Source of the DNA: G963665495 sp963665495
GTDB lineage: Bacteria; Desulfobacterota; Desulfovibrionia; Desulfovibrionales; Desulfovibrionaceae
Assembly (NCBI GenBank): GCA_963665495.1
Contig: OY762289.1
Location: 496,001 to 560,000, forward strand
Direction of reading: 5' to 3'
Length of the DNA stretch: 64,000 nucleotides
In this document: positions 44,904 through 53,782 of the stretch, piece by piece
Layout: each line of letters starts with the position of its first letter
Position numbering within the stretch: position 1 is the stretch's first letter
Made by a program: the position numbers and the translations under genes
Notes under the pieces: generated by a model
What the model saw: only the letters and a program-made list of their open reading frames with translations
What the model was told of the DNA's origin: nothing
Databases searched by the model: none

Positions 44904-45496
44904 AAAAGTGCTGCTGCCTTCTATTTTTGTTTATTGCCAGCATCGGCATGGCGTCCAATGCATTTGGCCGGGAAACAGCCCCCCTGAGCGCGGAGCAGGT
45001 GATTCAGGCCCTTAAGCTGGTGCCCATGTCCGATGAAGCCTGTCCGGGCTTTTACCTGCCCACTTACGAATCAAAAACACGGGCCGCCGTGGACAAGGAC
45101 CGGGCAGCGGCCTCCTTGATCTATTACCTGATGACCCCGCAGATTTCGATCGACCCCTGGCACATCATCAGTTCGGACGAGATCATGCTCTATCACGCCG
45201 GCGCGCCTATGGTCATGCTGTTGCTGTATCCGGACGGGAAATGGAAAGAAGTGGTCCTGGGGCCGGACATCACGAACGGGCAGGTTATGCAGTACGTGAT
45301 TCCCGCGGGCACGTGGATGGGCTTTGTGAAACAGCAGGATCCCACGTACGATTGGGGACTGTACGGCGTGATGGTCTGTCCGGGCTGGCATATCGAAGAC
45401 ATCCGCTTCATCCCGCCCGGAGCGGCTGAAAACGATGCCCTGAAACGCGATTATCCGGGCGTTGTCACGCGTGGCACGGAACTGGGACTTTTTTAA
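44900..45496 (+). CDS. Exported cupin-like protein (DUF985 type)
   Basis: 198 residues with a signal peptide (MKKCCCLLFLFIASIGMASNAFG) and a body like DUF985/YML079-type cupins: SAASLIYYLM-like and WHIISSDEIMLYHAGAPMVMLLL, then GPDITNGQVMQYVIPAGTWMGF and the C-terminal CPGWHIEDIRFIP. These cupins fold as a jelly roll and bind small ligands. Members are usually cytoplasmic, so the signal peptide is notable: this one would act in the periplasm, possibly handing ligand to the ECF-S-like membrane protein. Last gene of the operon; a terminator follows 75 bases later. Confidence 0.78.
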   Translation: MKKCCCLLFLFIASIGMASNAFGRETAPLSAEQVIQALKLVPMSDEACPGFYLPTYESKTRAAVDKDRAAASLIYYLMTPQISIDPWHIISSDEIMLYHAGAPMVMLLLYPDGKWKEVVLGPDITNGQVMQYVIPAGTWMGFVKQQDPTYDWGLYGVMVCPGWHIEDIRFIPPGAAENDALKRDYPGVVTRGTELGLF

Positions 45497-45570
45497 GCGC
45501 GCTCCTTATTTCTATTTTTAAAACCGCTGCCTTGTCGGATTGCTATTGGGGGAGGATATTGCACTAAAAT

Positions 45571-45604
45571 GCTGGTTGCCCGTACACGGGCAACCAGCTG
45601 TTTT
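45571..45604 (+). terminator. Terminator after the four-gene operon
   Basis: A perfect 13-bp stem (GCTGGTTGCCCGT / ACGGGCAACCAGC) with a two-base gap, followed by TGTTTT. Confidence 0.75.
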
Positions 45605-45790
45605 CAAAATATAAAGTGTAAAAAGTTAGTTGTTGTCTTGTGCTTGGATATTTTGTAATTTCGGTCCCGGATCATTTTTGTAGGATTTTTCGCTTACCGC
45701 TTCGCTGCCTCAAATTGCTTGTTTTTCAAATGTACTCATAACATTGTGCTTAACGCCTGATAGTCCCTCGGGATTTTATACCGAGTCAAA

Positions 45791-47605
45791 ATGAATTTGA
45801 AGTATCTACTTGCTTTCTTAACCGTTTTCGTCTGCACGTTTTCAACCGCTTCCATCGGCTTTTCTCAAAACAGGGCCATACCGGCTTATGATGCGTCTGC
45901 CGAAGATAGGTCTCTTGATTTCTTCGACGTCTATCTGATTGAAGATGCAACAAGAGCTTTGACAATCCAGGATATTGCGGATGGAGATGCTGACGGCAGG
46001 CGTACCTCCTCGAGATTGTATACTCAATCAATTGATGTGAACTATTGGATTTGCTTTTCGCTTATCAACAACTCATCAAAGCAAATTACTCGTATCGTCC
46101 ATTTGGACGAACCTTATTATGACGATGTTGATTTGTATTATCGCACGGGAGAAATCTGGCATAAAGAATCAGCAGGTCTCAGCGTTCCTTTGGAGAAACG
46201 GGAGATCGACAACAGAAATCCAGCCTTTGTAGTAACGATTGAACCTGGGCAGACAAAAACAGTCTATATAAAACTTCATGCCGACTATGGATTATTGATT
46301 GTCGGCTGCTATGTTGATTCTCAATCTTCTTTTTTGAAAAATGAACAGCTGACGACAGCTGGCTATTTTTTCTACTTTGGATTCAATATTTCCTTAATTC
46401 TATATAATCTGTTTTTATTCATTGCATTAAAAGAAAAAGTTTATGCGTATTATATACTTCACGGTTTATTTTTTGCTGCTTTTGTACTCATACATAGTGG
46501 ATTCGATCTCTATACGGGAATCGGAGCGTTAATTCATTATAAGTTCACTGCAGTCATCAGTCTTGTTATGGTTTTTATTTCTTTGTTCAGCAGAGAACTG
46601 CTCCAAACTAAAAAATACCTTCCAAAGATAGATAAAATATTAATAGCCATCGCCGGTGTGGGTTTTATTCTGGGAGTCGTGATTGCTTTCGACATTGCCT
46701 ATTATCAGTTTCTTACAATTATCGCGTTGCCGACGTACCTCTTCTTTATATTTGTGGGAATATTTGCCTGGACAAAGCGCATTGAGCTTTCAAGCTACTA
46801 TGTTTTGAGCATGAGTCTGTATTTTATAGGAATAATACTGCTGGCGTTGCTGTTTCTGGAAATTCTTCCGTACAATATCGTGACACGAAACGCCTACCTT
46901 GTCGGTTCAATGGCGGAATTGACTGTTTTTTCCCTTGCCCTGGCCCACCGCGTGAAGCTGTTGCAAAAACAAAATACCGCCTACCAGCAGGAACTGCTGC
47001 TGACCGAACGGAGTGCCAAGCACCTGCTGGAAAGTGAAGTCGCCGAACGGACTGCCGAACTCAGACGGGCGAACAAAGAACTCGCACGAATAGCCAGACA
47101 GGATGGCCTGACAGGATTGGCGAACAGACGCCATTTGGACGAAGAGCTCTCGCATCAATGGAAAAGATTAAAACGCGAGCAGAAGACTTTGTCGGTCATT
47201 ATGTGCGACATTGATTATTTTAAATTTTTTAATGATTACTACGGACATCTGACTGGGGACACCTGTCTCACCAAGGTTGCTGAGGCCATTCGTACGGGCC
47301 TTCGGCGTCCCGCGGATCTGGCCGGTCGGTACGGCGGGGAAGAATTCCTGATCATTCTGCCGGATACCGATACGAAAGGAGCCATTACTGTCGCCACAAC
47401 AATCAAAGAGTCCGTGGCCGGCATGGCCATTGAACATGCAGCGTCCAAAGTCGCGGACCACGTCACCCTGTCGTTTGGCGTGGCTTCCATGGTGCCGGAT
47501 GCGGAGAGCACTCCTGAAATGCTTATTTCTTATGCAGATGAAGCGCTTTATCAAGCCAAAAGAGAAGGCCGGGATCAGGTCTGTATTTCCTCCCGGAATG
47601 TATGA
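45791..47605 (+). CDS. Diguanylate cyclase with 7TMR-DISM sensor
   Basis: 604 residues: a signal-like N-terminus (1-25), a periplasmic 7TMR-DISMED2 carbohydrate-binding-like domain (about 40-175), seven membrane helices (180-395), a coiled-coil linker (400-440) and a GGDEF domain (445-600). The active motif is RYGGEEF near residue 514, and an RxxD inhibitory site (RPAD) precedes it by five residues, so c-di-GMP synthesis with product inhibition is expected. The first two thirds of the gene are markedly AT-rich compared with neighbours, suggesting acquisition. It could influence the exopolysaccharide synthase, but that enzyme lacks a PilZ domain. Confidence 0.92.
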   Translation: MNLKYLLAFLTVFVCTFSTASIGFSQNRAIPAYDASAEDRSLDFFDVYLIEDATRALTIQDIADGDADGRRTSSRLYTQSIDVNYWICFSLINNSSKQITRIVHLDEPYYDDVDLYYRTGEIWHKESAGLSVPLEKREIDNRNPAFVVTIEPGQTKTVYIKLHADYGLLIVGCYVDSQSSFLKNEQLTTAGYFFYFGFNISLILYNLFLFIALKEKVYAYYILHGLFFAAFVLIHSGFDLYTGIGALIHYKFTAVISLVMVFISLFSRELLQTKKYLPKIDKILIAIAGVGFILGVVIAFDIAYYQFLTIIALPTYLFFIFVGIFAWTKRIELSSYYVLSMSLYFIGIILLALLFLEILPYNIVTRNAYLVGSMAELTVFSLALAHRVKLLQKQNTAYQQELLLTERSAKHLLESEVAERTAELRRANKELARIARQDGLTGLANRRHLDEELSHQWKRLKREQKTLSVIMCDIDYFKFFNDYYGHLTGDTCLTKVAEAIRTGLRRPADLAGRYGGEEFLIILPDTDTKGAITVATTIKESVAGMAIEHAASKVADHVTLSFGVASMVPDAESTPEMLISYADEALYQAKREGRDQVCISSRNV

Positions 47606-47693
47606 GGATTGCGGCGGCGTATTTGTTCCTTGTCATCTCTCTCTTTAATAAGCATAGTGGCACGTACACAACAAATAGGAGGGAGTCCTTATC

Positions 47694-48302
47694 ATGAAAG
47701 TAAGAGCTAAAATACCCAGCCCTGATAATGCAACTAATTTCAACATCGTATCCAAGAGTGAAACTGTCGTAGGCACGACACTGGAAAACCTCAAGGCCGC
47801 CATTGCCGGAGAAACCGGCGCATCCGCCAAATATACGGCTTTCGCCAAGGCTGCGAAGGAACAGGGCTACGACCAGATTGCCCGTCTTTTTGAAGCCACT
47901 GCCGCAGCCGAACAGATCCATATCGGCCTGGAGTACGCGCTCGTTGCCGAAATGGAGCCCGGCTATGAAAAACCGACGGTCGACGCTCCCACTCCCGGAG
48001 CATGCGATCTGAATCTCATTTCCGGCGCCAATGGCGAAATATACGAAACCTCGGACATGTACCCGGCTTTCATCAAAAAAGCCCAGGAAGAGGGAAATAA
48101 CAAGGCCGTCATGGTGTTTACGCGGGCAAAGCTGGCCGAGTCCGTTCACGCCGAACGCTATCTGGACGCCTACAACGACCTTGATGCCCCGGACGACGAC
48201 AAGTTCTATCTCTGCCCCATCTGCGGATATATCCACAAGGGAGAAGACTTTGAGAAATGTCCGATCTGTTTCCGCCCGAAAGACAGCTTCACCGGATATT
48301 AG
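47694..48302 (+). CDS. rbr: Rubrerythrin
   Basis: 202-residue peroxide-reducing non-haem iron protein of anaerobes. The ferritin-like di-iron domain (about 30-150) has ExxH-type ligands in AGETGASAKY, EQIHIGLEYA and ESVHAERY, and the C-terminal rubredoxin-like domain has two CPIC pairs (CPICGYIHKGEDFEKCPICF). A TAGGAGGGAG ribosome site precedes the ATG. It appears monocistronic. It supports an anaerobic host that meets occasional oxidative stress. Confidence 0.95.
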   Translation: MKVRAKIPSPDNATNFNIVSKSETVVGTTLENLKAAIAGETGASAKYTAFAKAAKEQGYDQIARLFEATAAAEQIHIGLEYALVAEMEPGYEKPTVDAPTPGACDLNLISGANGEIYETSDMYPAFIKKAQEEGNNKAVMVFTRAKLAESVHAERYLDAYNDLDAPDDDKFYLCPICGYIHKGEDFEKCPICFRPKDSFTGY

Positions 48303-48396
48303 AGCATCTTACCCTTGAAAATGCGCTAATAGGCTTAGAGGAAACAGCTTCTTTTTGAAGGCTGTCCGCATACCCGGTTCCAGGAATCACAAAACG

Positions 48397-48434
48397 TTTG
48401 CCCGGTGGAGATACGCGTATCTCTACCGGGCAAA
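48397..48434. repeat. 38-bp near-perfect palindrome without loop
   Basis: Arms of 19 bases (TTTGCCCGGTGGAGATACG and its complement) with a single mismatch meet at CGCG. It sits between rubrerythrin and the sctU relic. It could serve as terminator for rubrerythrin or be a recombination scar. Confidence 0.6.
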
Positions 48435-48440
48435 TTCATT

Positions 48441-48849
48441 GTGAATAGTTTTCGCCGTTTTTTCTTTTCCACGAACAACCTGGTGGAATGTCTCAAATCC
48501 GTTATCAAAATAGTTATTTTTGGGTATTTGAGGTACGTGCTGCTCAAGGACTCCATTGATCCTCTTGGTGAAATTCCGTATAGGAGAATTGAGGCCATGT
48601 TGGAAATGGGAGCCGCGCTGCTGCTGCGACTGGTGGCGGTCACCCTTGTGGCCCGCCAAGGGAGAGAATCTTCCTGCAAAACGGATCATTCAGGTGGCGC
48701 AGGCGGCAGGCGTACCCATTATGCAAAACGTCCCTCGGGTTCGAGATTTGCTAGAACAGGGGAATTTGAACGAAGACATACCGGCGGATCTTATCGAACC
48801 CGTTGCAGAAGACCTGCGCTGGGCCAGAGATTTCATTAATGAGGATTAG
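48441..48849 (+). pseudogene. Type III secretion export-gate gene sctU (FlhB/YscU family), broken relic
   Basis: The first part (48441 to about 48655) encodes a SctU membrane-segment sequence (FSTNNLVECLKSVIKIVIFGYL, then LLRLVAVTLV). From about 48655 to 48849 a different frame encodes the SctU C-terminal cytoplasmic domain (KGENLPAKRIIQVAQAAGVP, QNVPRVRDLLEQGN, ADLIEPVAEDLRWARDF). The autocleavage NPTH motif and its surroundings, which should lie between, are deleted, and the N-terminus is missing. No other secretion gene is in the window, so this is a fossil of a lost or relocated system. Confidence 0.85.
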
Positions 48850-48935
48850 AGTCTGCGTATACCTTGGCAAGGCAGGGGGAGAAGGTACTGCAGCCAATAA
48901 ACTGCACCTAAAAAATACCAGTGAAAAGAGGGACC

Positions 48936-49292
48936 ATGGAGATCGAAGTTATAGACTATCCGCAGGCTGTTCTCGTCAAAGTCTCAGGTGAAATGGATGC
49001 CATCACTGCACCTGATTTCGACGTCATGTTCAAGAAGGAGACAGATGCGGGGAAAAAATCGTTTGTATTCGATTTTTCCCAGCTGAAGTGCGTAACCAGC
49101 GCCGGTTTGCGCAGCGTACTCACTGCGGCAAAAGCACTCACCGGGATGCAGGGCAGCTTTGTTTTCTGCGGAATCCACGGCCTGGTCAAAGAATTGTTCG
49201 ACCTCTCGGGCTTCACAAAGCTTTTTACCATTGTGGAGAGTGCCGAGCTTGCGCTGGAAGAAGCTGGCCGGGGTGCGGCGAGCGCCGAGTAG
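48936..49292 (+). CDS. STAS-domain anti-anti-sigma-factor-like protein
   Basis: 118 residues forming a single STAS domain of the SpoIIAA/RsbV kind: the SGEMDAITAPDFD strand-helix and the phosphorylation-loop region SQLKCVTSAGLRSVL, where the serine-alanine-glycine triplet contains the expected phosphoserine. Such proteins compete for anti-sigma kinases or act in partner-switching. No kinase or phosphatase partner lies next to it. The ATG at 48936 follows AAAGAGGG; a GTG five codons earlier is possible. The preceding sctU relic is probably unrelated. Confidence 0.88.
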   Translation: MEIEVIDYPQAVLVKVSGEMDAITAPDFDVMFKKETDAGKKSFVFDFSQLKCVTSAGLRSVLTAAKALTGMQGSFVFCGIHGLVKELFDLSGFTKLFTIVESAELALEEAGRGAASAE

Positions 49293-49376
49293 CTTTTTAA
49301 AAAACCACCAGAATTTAGTTGCTGCAGCCCGGTTTTGCCGCAGATCCTTTGCGCGCGCAGGGGCTTGAATTTTACT

Positions 49377-50543
49377 TCAGTTCCAGTCGGTACGTTTGCC
49401 CAATTCGTTGGCAGGCAAGCGGCTCATAAAGGTGTACGCCGCGGGGCACTCGCAGGGGGACAGATGTTCTTTTGCCCAGCGCCGGATATCGGCTTCGGCA
49501 GCGTTTTGTTCGCAGGCGCTTTCTTCAAGGACTATCGCGGTTTTGAGACGGGAACCTTCCTCCGGACGCATCAGGCGTACGGTACAGGCCCGGACAAGCG
49601 GATGCTCGCACAGGACGGATTCCACGCGCGCGGGATAGACGTTGATCCCGGCGACCTGTACGGCGTTGTCTGTTCTCTTGATCGGGAGAAATTCCTCGGA
49701 CCCGTGCCATTGCAGAACATCCTGCAGGGGAAAAGCGATCTGTTCCCCTGAGGAAAAGACTCTGACCAGGCTATCGGCCTCCTCGCTTTTTCGCCAGTGC
49801 GGCAACAAGCGGTACGGGCTGCCGGGAGTGCTTCTGATGCCCACGCCGCCGGTCTCCGACGAACCATAGACCTCGTATACCAGCTCCAGTCCCTGTTTTT
49901 GCAGGCCGGTGATCGTTGCGGCAGGGCAGGGGCCGGTGGAAGTCACCCCACGGATGCCGGACGCGAAGTTCAGGTCGATTTCCAGAAGTTTGCCCCAGAA
50001 AAGAGGGAACGCGATCACCAGGTCTCCCTGTTGCAGCAGTTTTTCTATTCCCTTGCCAGGCAGGGGAGGAAGCAGGAGGACCGGGCAGTCGAGTGCCTTG
50101 GGGAGAAGCACGGAGAACAGGAAACCGTAAATGTGGTGGCGGGGAACAAAACCGACTATCCGGCTCCGGCCCGAAAAAATTTTGGCCAGCGCCAGGATTT
50201 CCTGCACATGGGTGGAAAGCGGATGCGTTCGCGGTACGGGTTTTCCCGTGCTGCCCGAGGTGAAAAAAGTAATCTCCCGCGAGCCCGCCTGCCAATGCCG
50301 GTGCAGGGCTGCGGACCACTCCCCGAGGGTCTGGTGTTCCGGCCCGAGCACCCCTTTGCCGTGGAACATGCTTTCGGCTTTTTCTACAAGCAGGTTTTTG
50401 TCCGCGGCATCGGTCACTATAAAAGTTGGCGGCAGGGATGCGCCCTGCGTATGGTGAAGGCGCGAGCTATACGGCATTTCCGCCAGCAACATGCTGGAGA
50501 GCATTTCCTGAAAATCAGCTGGGGAAAGCGTAAGCTCGGACAT
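49377..50543 (-). CDS. AMP-dependent acyl/aryl ligase of the aryl-polyene-like cluster
   Basis: 388 residues of the adenylate-forming superfamily in a short form: P-loop TFFTSGSTGKP near residue 95, YEVYGSSETGG near 220, and the hinge region FLPIKRTDNAVQVAGINVYP followed by the C-terminal subdomain. In aryl-polyene clusters this enzyme loads the starter (for example 4-hydroxybenzoate or coumarate) onto CoA or ACP. The start overlaps the stop of the preceding chain-length-factor gene (TGATG). It is the last gene of the minus-strand cluster visible here. Confidence 0.82.
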   Translation of the reverse strand: MSELTLSPADFQEMLSSMLLAEMPYSSRLHHTQGASLPPTFIVTDAADKNLLVEKAESMFHGKGVLGPEHQTLGEWSAALHRHWQAGSREITFFTSGSTGKPVPRTHPLSTHVQEILALAKIFSGRSRIVGFVPRHHIYGFLFSVLLPKALDCPVLLLPPLPGKGIEKLLQQGDLVIAFPLFWGKLLEIDLNFASGIRGVTSTGPCPAATITGLQKQGLELVYEVYGSSETGGVGIRSTPGSPYRLLPHWRKSEEADSLVRVFSSGEQIAFPLQDVLQWHGSEEFLPIKRTDNAVQVAGINVYPARVESVLCEHPLVRACTVRLMRPEEGSRLKTAIVLEESACEQNAAEADIRRWAKEHLSPCECPAAYTFMSRLPANELGKRTDWN

Positions 50544-51409
50544 CAGGGCTCTCCTGTGACGCCTATCGGCTGCCTGCCTTCATAGCAAAGCGCCGTTTGC
50601 GGTGAGTTTTCCACGGCCAGCGCGGCAGCGGCCAGATAAAATGCGCCGGAAACCGGAATTTCTCCGATCAATTTTTCGATGGGGCCGTATGCACCATCAG
50701 GGCCGGGTCCAAAGCGATACCGAGCCTCCGGGAAGCTGTCCGGACTATCGAAATGCAGGTGTGCGCTGCCATCTCCGCGATTGTTCAGCAGAAAAAATGA
50801 CGCACCTTCGCTGACCGGAAAATTCGGGACCGCGTTGTCTTTAAAACTGCGGGCGGTTTCCTTTAGAAACGGGGTGGTCTCATCCACAGCGCCCAGCAGG
50901 ATATGATCCGCCCGTTTTTCGGCCAGCCAGAGCGCGGCGGTACGCAAGCCCGCGAGAACAGGGCGGTCATGCTGGCATAAGGTGGTCTGCGGGCACGGAC
51001 TTCCGAGGATCATGCTGAGTACGCCCGCGGGGATGTTGTGCACGGATTGGGAAAACGCCAGGGGCGAAGCCAGGTTGGCGCCGTCATCGATGATGGAGTC
51101 CAGAAAATCGAATGTCGTTTGCGCCGGGCCGTATCCGGTGCAGAGTACGATGCCCAGACGGTCTGGCGTATCACCGAGCATGCCCGCGTTGTCCAGCGCG
51201 CGGAAAGCGGCAAGAAGGGTCATGCTGGTGAAATGGTCGATACGCCGTCTCTGACGCGGCGAAACATAGCGGGACAGGTCTTCGGTCGAGACCTCCGCAC
51301 GCGGATGGGGGATTTCCCCAACCGGCAGGGTGCCCGTGGCAGCCTGCTTCAGTACCGTGCCGTCGCCGAAAGGCGCGGCAAGCCCTATACCGCGTATGGA
51401 GAGCATCAT
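50543..51409 (-). CDS. Ketosynthase-like chain-length factor
   Basis: 288 residues resembling the N-terminal part of a thiolase-fold ketosynthase. It lacks the active-site TACASG triad; the corresponding segment reads TTLCQHDRPV, and no C-terminal HGTGT or KGHxGH motif exists. Such truncated partners pair with a full KS in aryl-polyene systems and set chain length. ATGA overlap with the upstream KS gene indicates a stoichiometric pair. Confidence 0.8.
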   Translation of the reverse strand: MMLSIRGIGLAAPFGDGTVLKQAATGTLPVGEIPHPRAEVSTEDLSRYVSPRQRRRIDHFTSMTLLAAFRALDNAGMLGDTPDRLGIVLCTGYGPAQTTFDFLDSIIDDGANLASPLAFSQSVHNIPAGVLSMILGSPCPQTTLCQHDRPVLAGLRTAALWLAEKRADHILLGAVDETTPFLKETARSFKDNAVPNFPVSEGASFFLLNNRGDGSAHLHFDSPDSFPEARYRFGPGPDGAYGPIEKLIGEIPVSGAFYLAAAALAVENSPQTALCYEGRQPIGVTGEP

Positions 51410-52599
51410 AATCCGGCCTCCTTTTCAAGAATGAGCACCGAATTGTTTCCGCCAAAAGCAAGGGACTGCGAAAGCGCGAAACGGGCCGGGAAAGGCGTAT
51501 TGTCGGCAATGGGGGCGAATCCGATTTCTGGGTCGATTTCAGAAAAGCCTTTGCTCGGAGGAAGGCTCCCGCTTTGCAGGCAGGCGAGGGTGAACGCCGC
51601 TTCTATTGCTCCGGCCGCGCCGAGGGTGTGGCCGGTAAAGCCCTTGGTTGCCGATACGGGCGTTCCCGGAAAAAGCTCCGCGAGTACCGCGCCTTCCACA
51701 ATGTCATTGGTGAGCGTACCGGTTCCATGGGCGTTGATGCATCCTATGGCGCCGGGTTCGATCTCCGCCTGGCGGAACGCGTCCTTTAAAGCCATGCGCA
51801 ACCCCCGCGCGTCAGGGTGCGGCGCGGTAAGGTGGTGGGCGTCTCCGCAGGTGCCATAGCCGCTGATGTATCCCAGCCGGGCCGCCCGGCTGCGCGCCGC
51901 GGCTTCCTCGGAAGCGAGCAGGAGAACGGCCGCGCCTTCGCCCAGGTTCAGCCCCTGCCGAAATCTGTCGAACGGCCGGCAGGGCTCCGGACTTGTGACC
52001 ATCAACCGGGCAAAGCCGTTATAGGAAATTTCGCTGATCTCATCCGTTCCGCCCGCAATGACAACGTCGCAGAATCCGTGCCGTATCCAGGAGGCCCCGA
52101 TCCCGATGGCGTCCGTGCCCGAGGTGCAGGCGTTGGTGACGGTCTGAACCGGGCCGTTGAATCCGTACGTCCGGGCAACGGCTTCTGCGGGGTTGCTGGC
52201 CATGAACTGGTGCAAGGGGGCTGCTTCGGGTGTTTTTCCCTGTTTCCAGCCTTTGTAGAAATTCAGGAAATTCAGCGAAGCTCCCACAGAGGTTCCGATG
52301 CAGACCCCCACGCGCATCCCGCGCAGCGCATCCGCAGTGGTCCCGCAATTGCCGAACGCTTCTTCCAGGACGGTCAGCAGCAGGCAAACGCTTCGGGAAA
52401 AACCCGGAACGTTGCGGAGGATATGGGCGTCGGAGACTTCAAAGACCGGGTATTGGACGGACTGTTCGCAGGCAAAGTGCGTCGGGAGGGTGGGGGCTCC
52501 CCGATTCGCGCGCATTGCATCCATACAATGCGCGAGTGTTGCTCCGGCGGCGTTGATGCAGCCTGCGCCGCACACGATCACACTTCTCGGGCTGTTCAT
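51406..52599 (-). CDS. Beta-ketoacyl-ACP synthase (FabF-like) 1
   Basis: 397 residues with the complete catalytic triad: nucleophile in TNACTSGTDAIG, His in CINAHGTGTLTND and His in ATKGFTGHTLGAAGA. It performs decarboxylative chain elongation on ACP. It overlaps the ACP gene upstream by one base (TAATG) and the chain-length factor downstream, forming an ACP-KS-CLF block. Confidence 0.92.
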   Translation of the reverse strand: MNSPRSVIVCGAGCINAAGATLAHCMDAMRANRGAPTLPTHFACEQSVQYPVFEVSDAHILRNVPGFSRSVCLLLTVLEEAFGNCGTTADALRGMRVGVCIGTSVGASLNFLNFYKGWKQGKTPEAAPLHQFMASNPAEAVARTYGFNGPVQTVTNACTSGTDAIGIGASWIRHGFCDVVIAGGTDEISEISYNGFARLMVTSPEPCRPFDRFRQGLNLGEGAAVLLLASEEAAARSRAARLGYISGYGTCGDAHHLTAPHPDARGLRMALKDAFRQAEIEPGAIGCINAHGTGTLTNDIVEGAVLAELFPGTPVSATKGFTGHTLGAAGAIEAAFTLACLQSGSLPPSKGFSEIDPEIGFAPIADNTPFPARFALSQSLAFGGNNSVLILEKEAGL

Positions 52600-52853
52600 T
52601 ATTGCTGTCTTTCCTCAATGAACCGGGCCAGAGAGTTGACGGACTGAAAAGCCGTGGTTCCCTCTTTGGAATCCTTGATTTCCGTATGAAAAAATTTCTG
52701 AACCAGCACGACAAGTTCCACGGCGTCAAGGGAATCCAATCCCAGGCCTTCGTCTCCGAACAGCGGAGCGTCGTCGTCGATAGCATCAGGGGTGACATCC
52801 ACAAGCCCCAATTCCCGTACAAGGGTTTCTTTGATTTTTTCTTGAAGACTCAT
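52599..52853 (-). CDS. Acyl carrier protein 1
   Basis: 84 residues, acidic and helical, with the phosphopantetheine site in GLGLDSLDAVELV (Ser41). It carries the growing chain for the adjacent ketosynthase. The ATG at 52853 lies two bases before the acyltransferase stop codon. Confidence 0.92.
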   Translation of the reverse strand: MSLQEKIKETLVRELGLVDVTPDAIDDDAPLFGDEGLGLDSLDAVELVVLVQKFFHTEIKDSKEGTTAFQSVNSLARFIEERQQ

Positions 52854-52855
52854 AC

Positions 52856-53779
52856 CTAACTCTGTTTTTCCCACATGTTGAAAAAGTTGAAGAATTGGAA
52901 CGGATGCTTCCGGACGTATTCCTCCAGTCCGTTGGCGAACTCCTGGGCATAGGGCCGGCAGGCATTTGTTTCGCGATCCGTCAGATGCGGTACGCGGATG
53001 ATCCTGGAAAGCCAGATACGTCCGCGTCCCGGGCCGGTGCGGCGTGTGAAAGCCACGGCTATGGGCGCGTTCATGGCGGAGGCCAGTTTGTAGCTGCTCA
53101 CGGGCAAGGCAATGCGTCCGCCCATGAAATCCACGTCCACAAATCCCTTCTGGCTGCCGAAAGTTCTGTCGCCCATCAGGCAGACCACGCCTCCTTTTTG
53201 CAGGACAGCCATCATTTCTATCATACCCCCCATGGGGCCGCTGGGATCGATCACGCTGAAGGGCGGACCGCTTTGCGCGCCCTGGTGTTCGAAATAATGT
53301 CTGTCCACGTCGCTGTCCGCCTTGTACATGACCACAGCCAGGGGGACTTTTATGTCCTGCAGGATGGACAGGCCCAGCTGCCAGCAGCCCACATGGGCCG
53401 TGAGCAGAATCAGGCCTTTGCCCTGGGTGCTCAGATCCGCGACCTGTTGTTTGTCCTCCTTGTCGGGGGTCATGACGAATTCGCCGAGAATGCCCATCAC
53501 AGCCCGGTCCACAAGAATTTTGCCGAACTCCCAGTGCATCCGGAAACAATTCCAGAAAGAACGTACGAAGGATCCTTTGCCGAAACGTTTTTCACGGTAC
53601 ACGGCCGAACGCTGCCGTACGCTGGGGCGCAGCGTGTAAAAAAACACGACGAAAAAAAGCAGACAATAGGCTCCACGGCGTCCGGCAAAGCGGATGGCCG
53701 CGTAAAAAATCTTGTGCCAAAACGAGGAGGCCAGGCTTTTGCTGGTCCAGGCTTCATGCTTGCTTTCATCCGAAGGCAT
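52856..53779 (-). CDS. Lysophospholipid/lipid A-type acyltransferase
   Basis: 307 residues of the LpxL/HtrB-like family: one N-terminal membrane helix (around 35-50) and the acyltransferase core with ILLTAHVGCWQLG (family HxxxxD/E-like site) and CLMGDRTFGSQKGFVDVDFMGG. It probably transfers the polyene chain to a glycolipid or phospholipid head. It lies three bases after the glycosyltransferase gene. The acceptor cannot be told from sequence. Confidence 0.85.
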   Translation of the reverse strand: MPSDESKHEAWTSKSLASSFWHKIFYAAIRFAGRRGAYCLLFFVVFFYTLRPSVRQRSAVYREKRFGKGSFVRSFWNCFRMHWEFGKILVDRAVMGILGEFVMTPDKEDKQQVADLSTQGKGLILLTAHVGCWQLGLSILQDIKVPLAVVMYKADSDVDRHYFEHQGAQSGPPFSVIDPSGPMGGMIEMMAVLQKGGVVCLMGDRTFGSQKGFVDVDFMGGRIALPVSSYKLASAMNAPIAVAFTRRTGPGRGRIWLSRIIRVPHLTDRETNACRPYAQEFANGLEEYVRKHPFQFFNFFNMWEKQS

Positions 53780-53782
53780 CGA

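Noticed and set aside
52599..53549. Long frame continuous with acyl carrier protein 1
   Set aside because: The upstream part lies out of frame over the acyltransferase gene and only the last 84 codons match a carrier protein.
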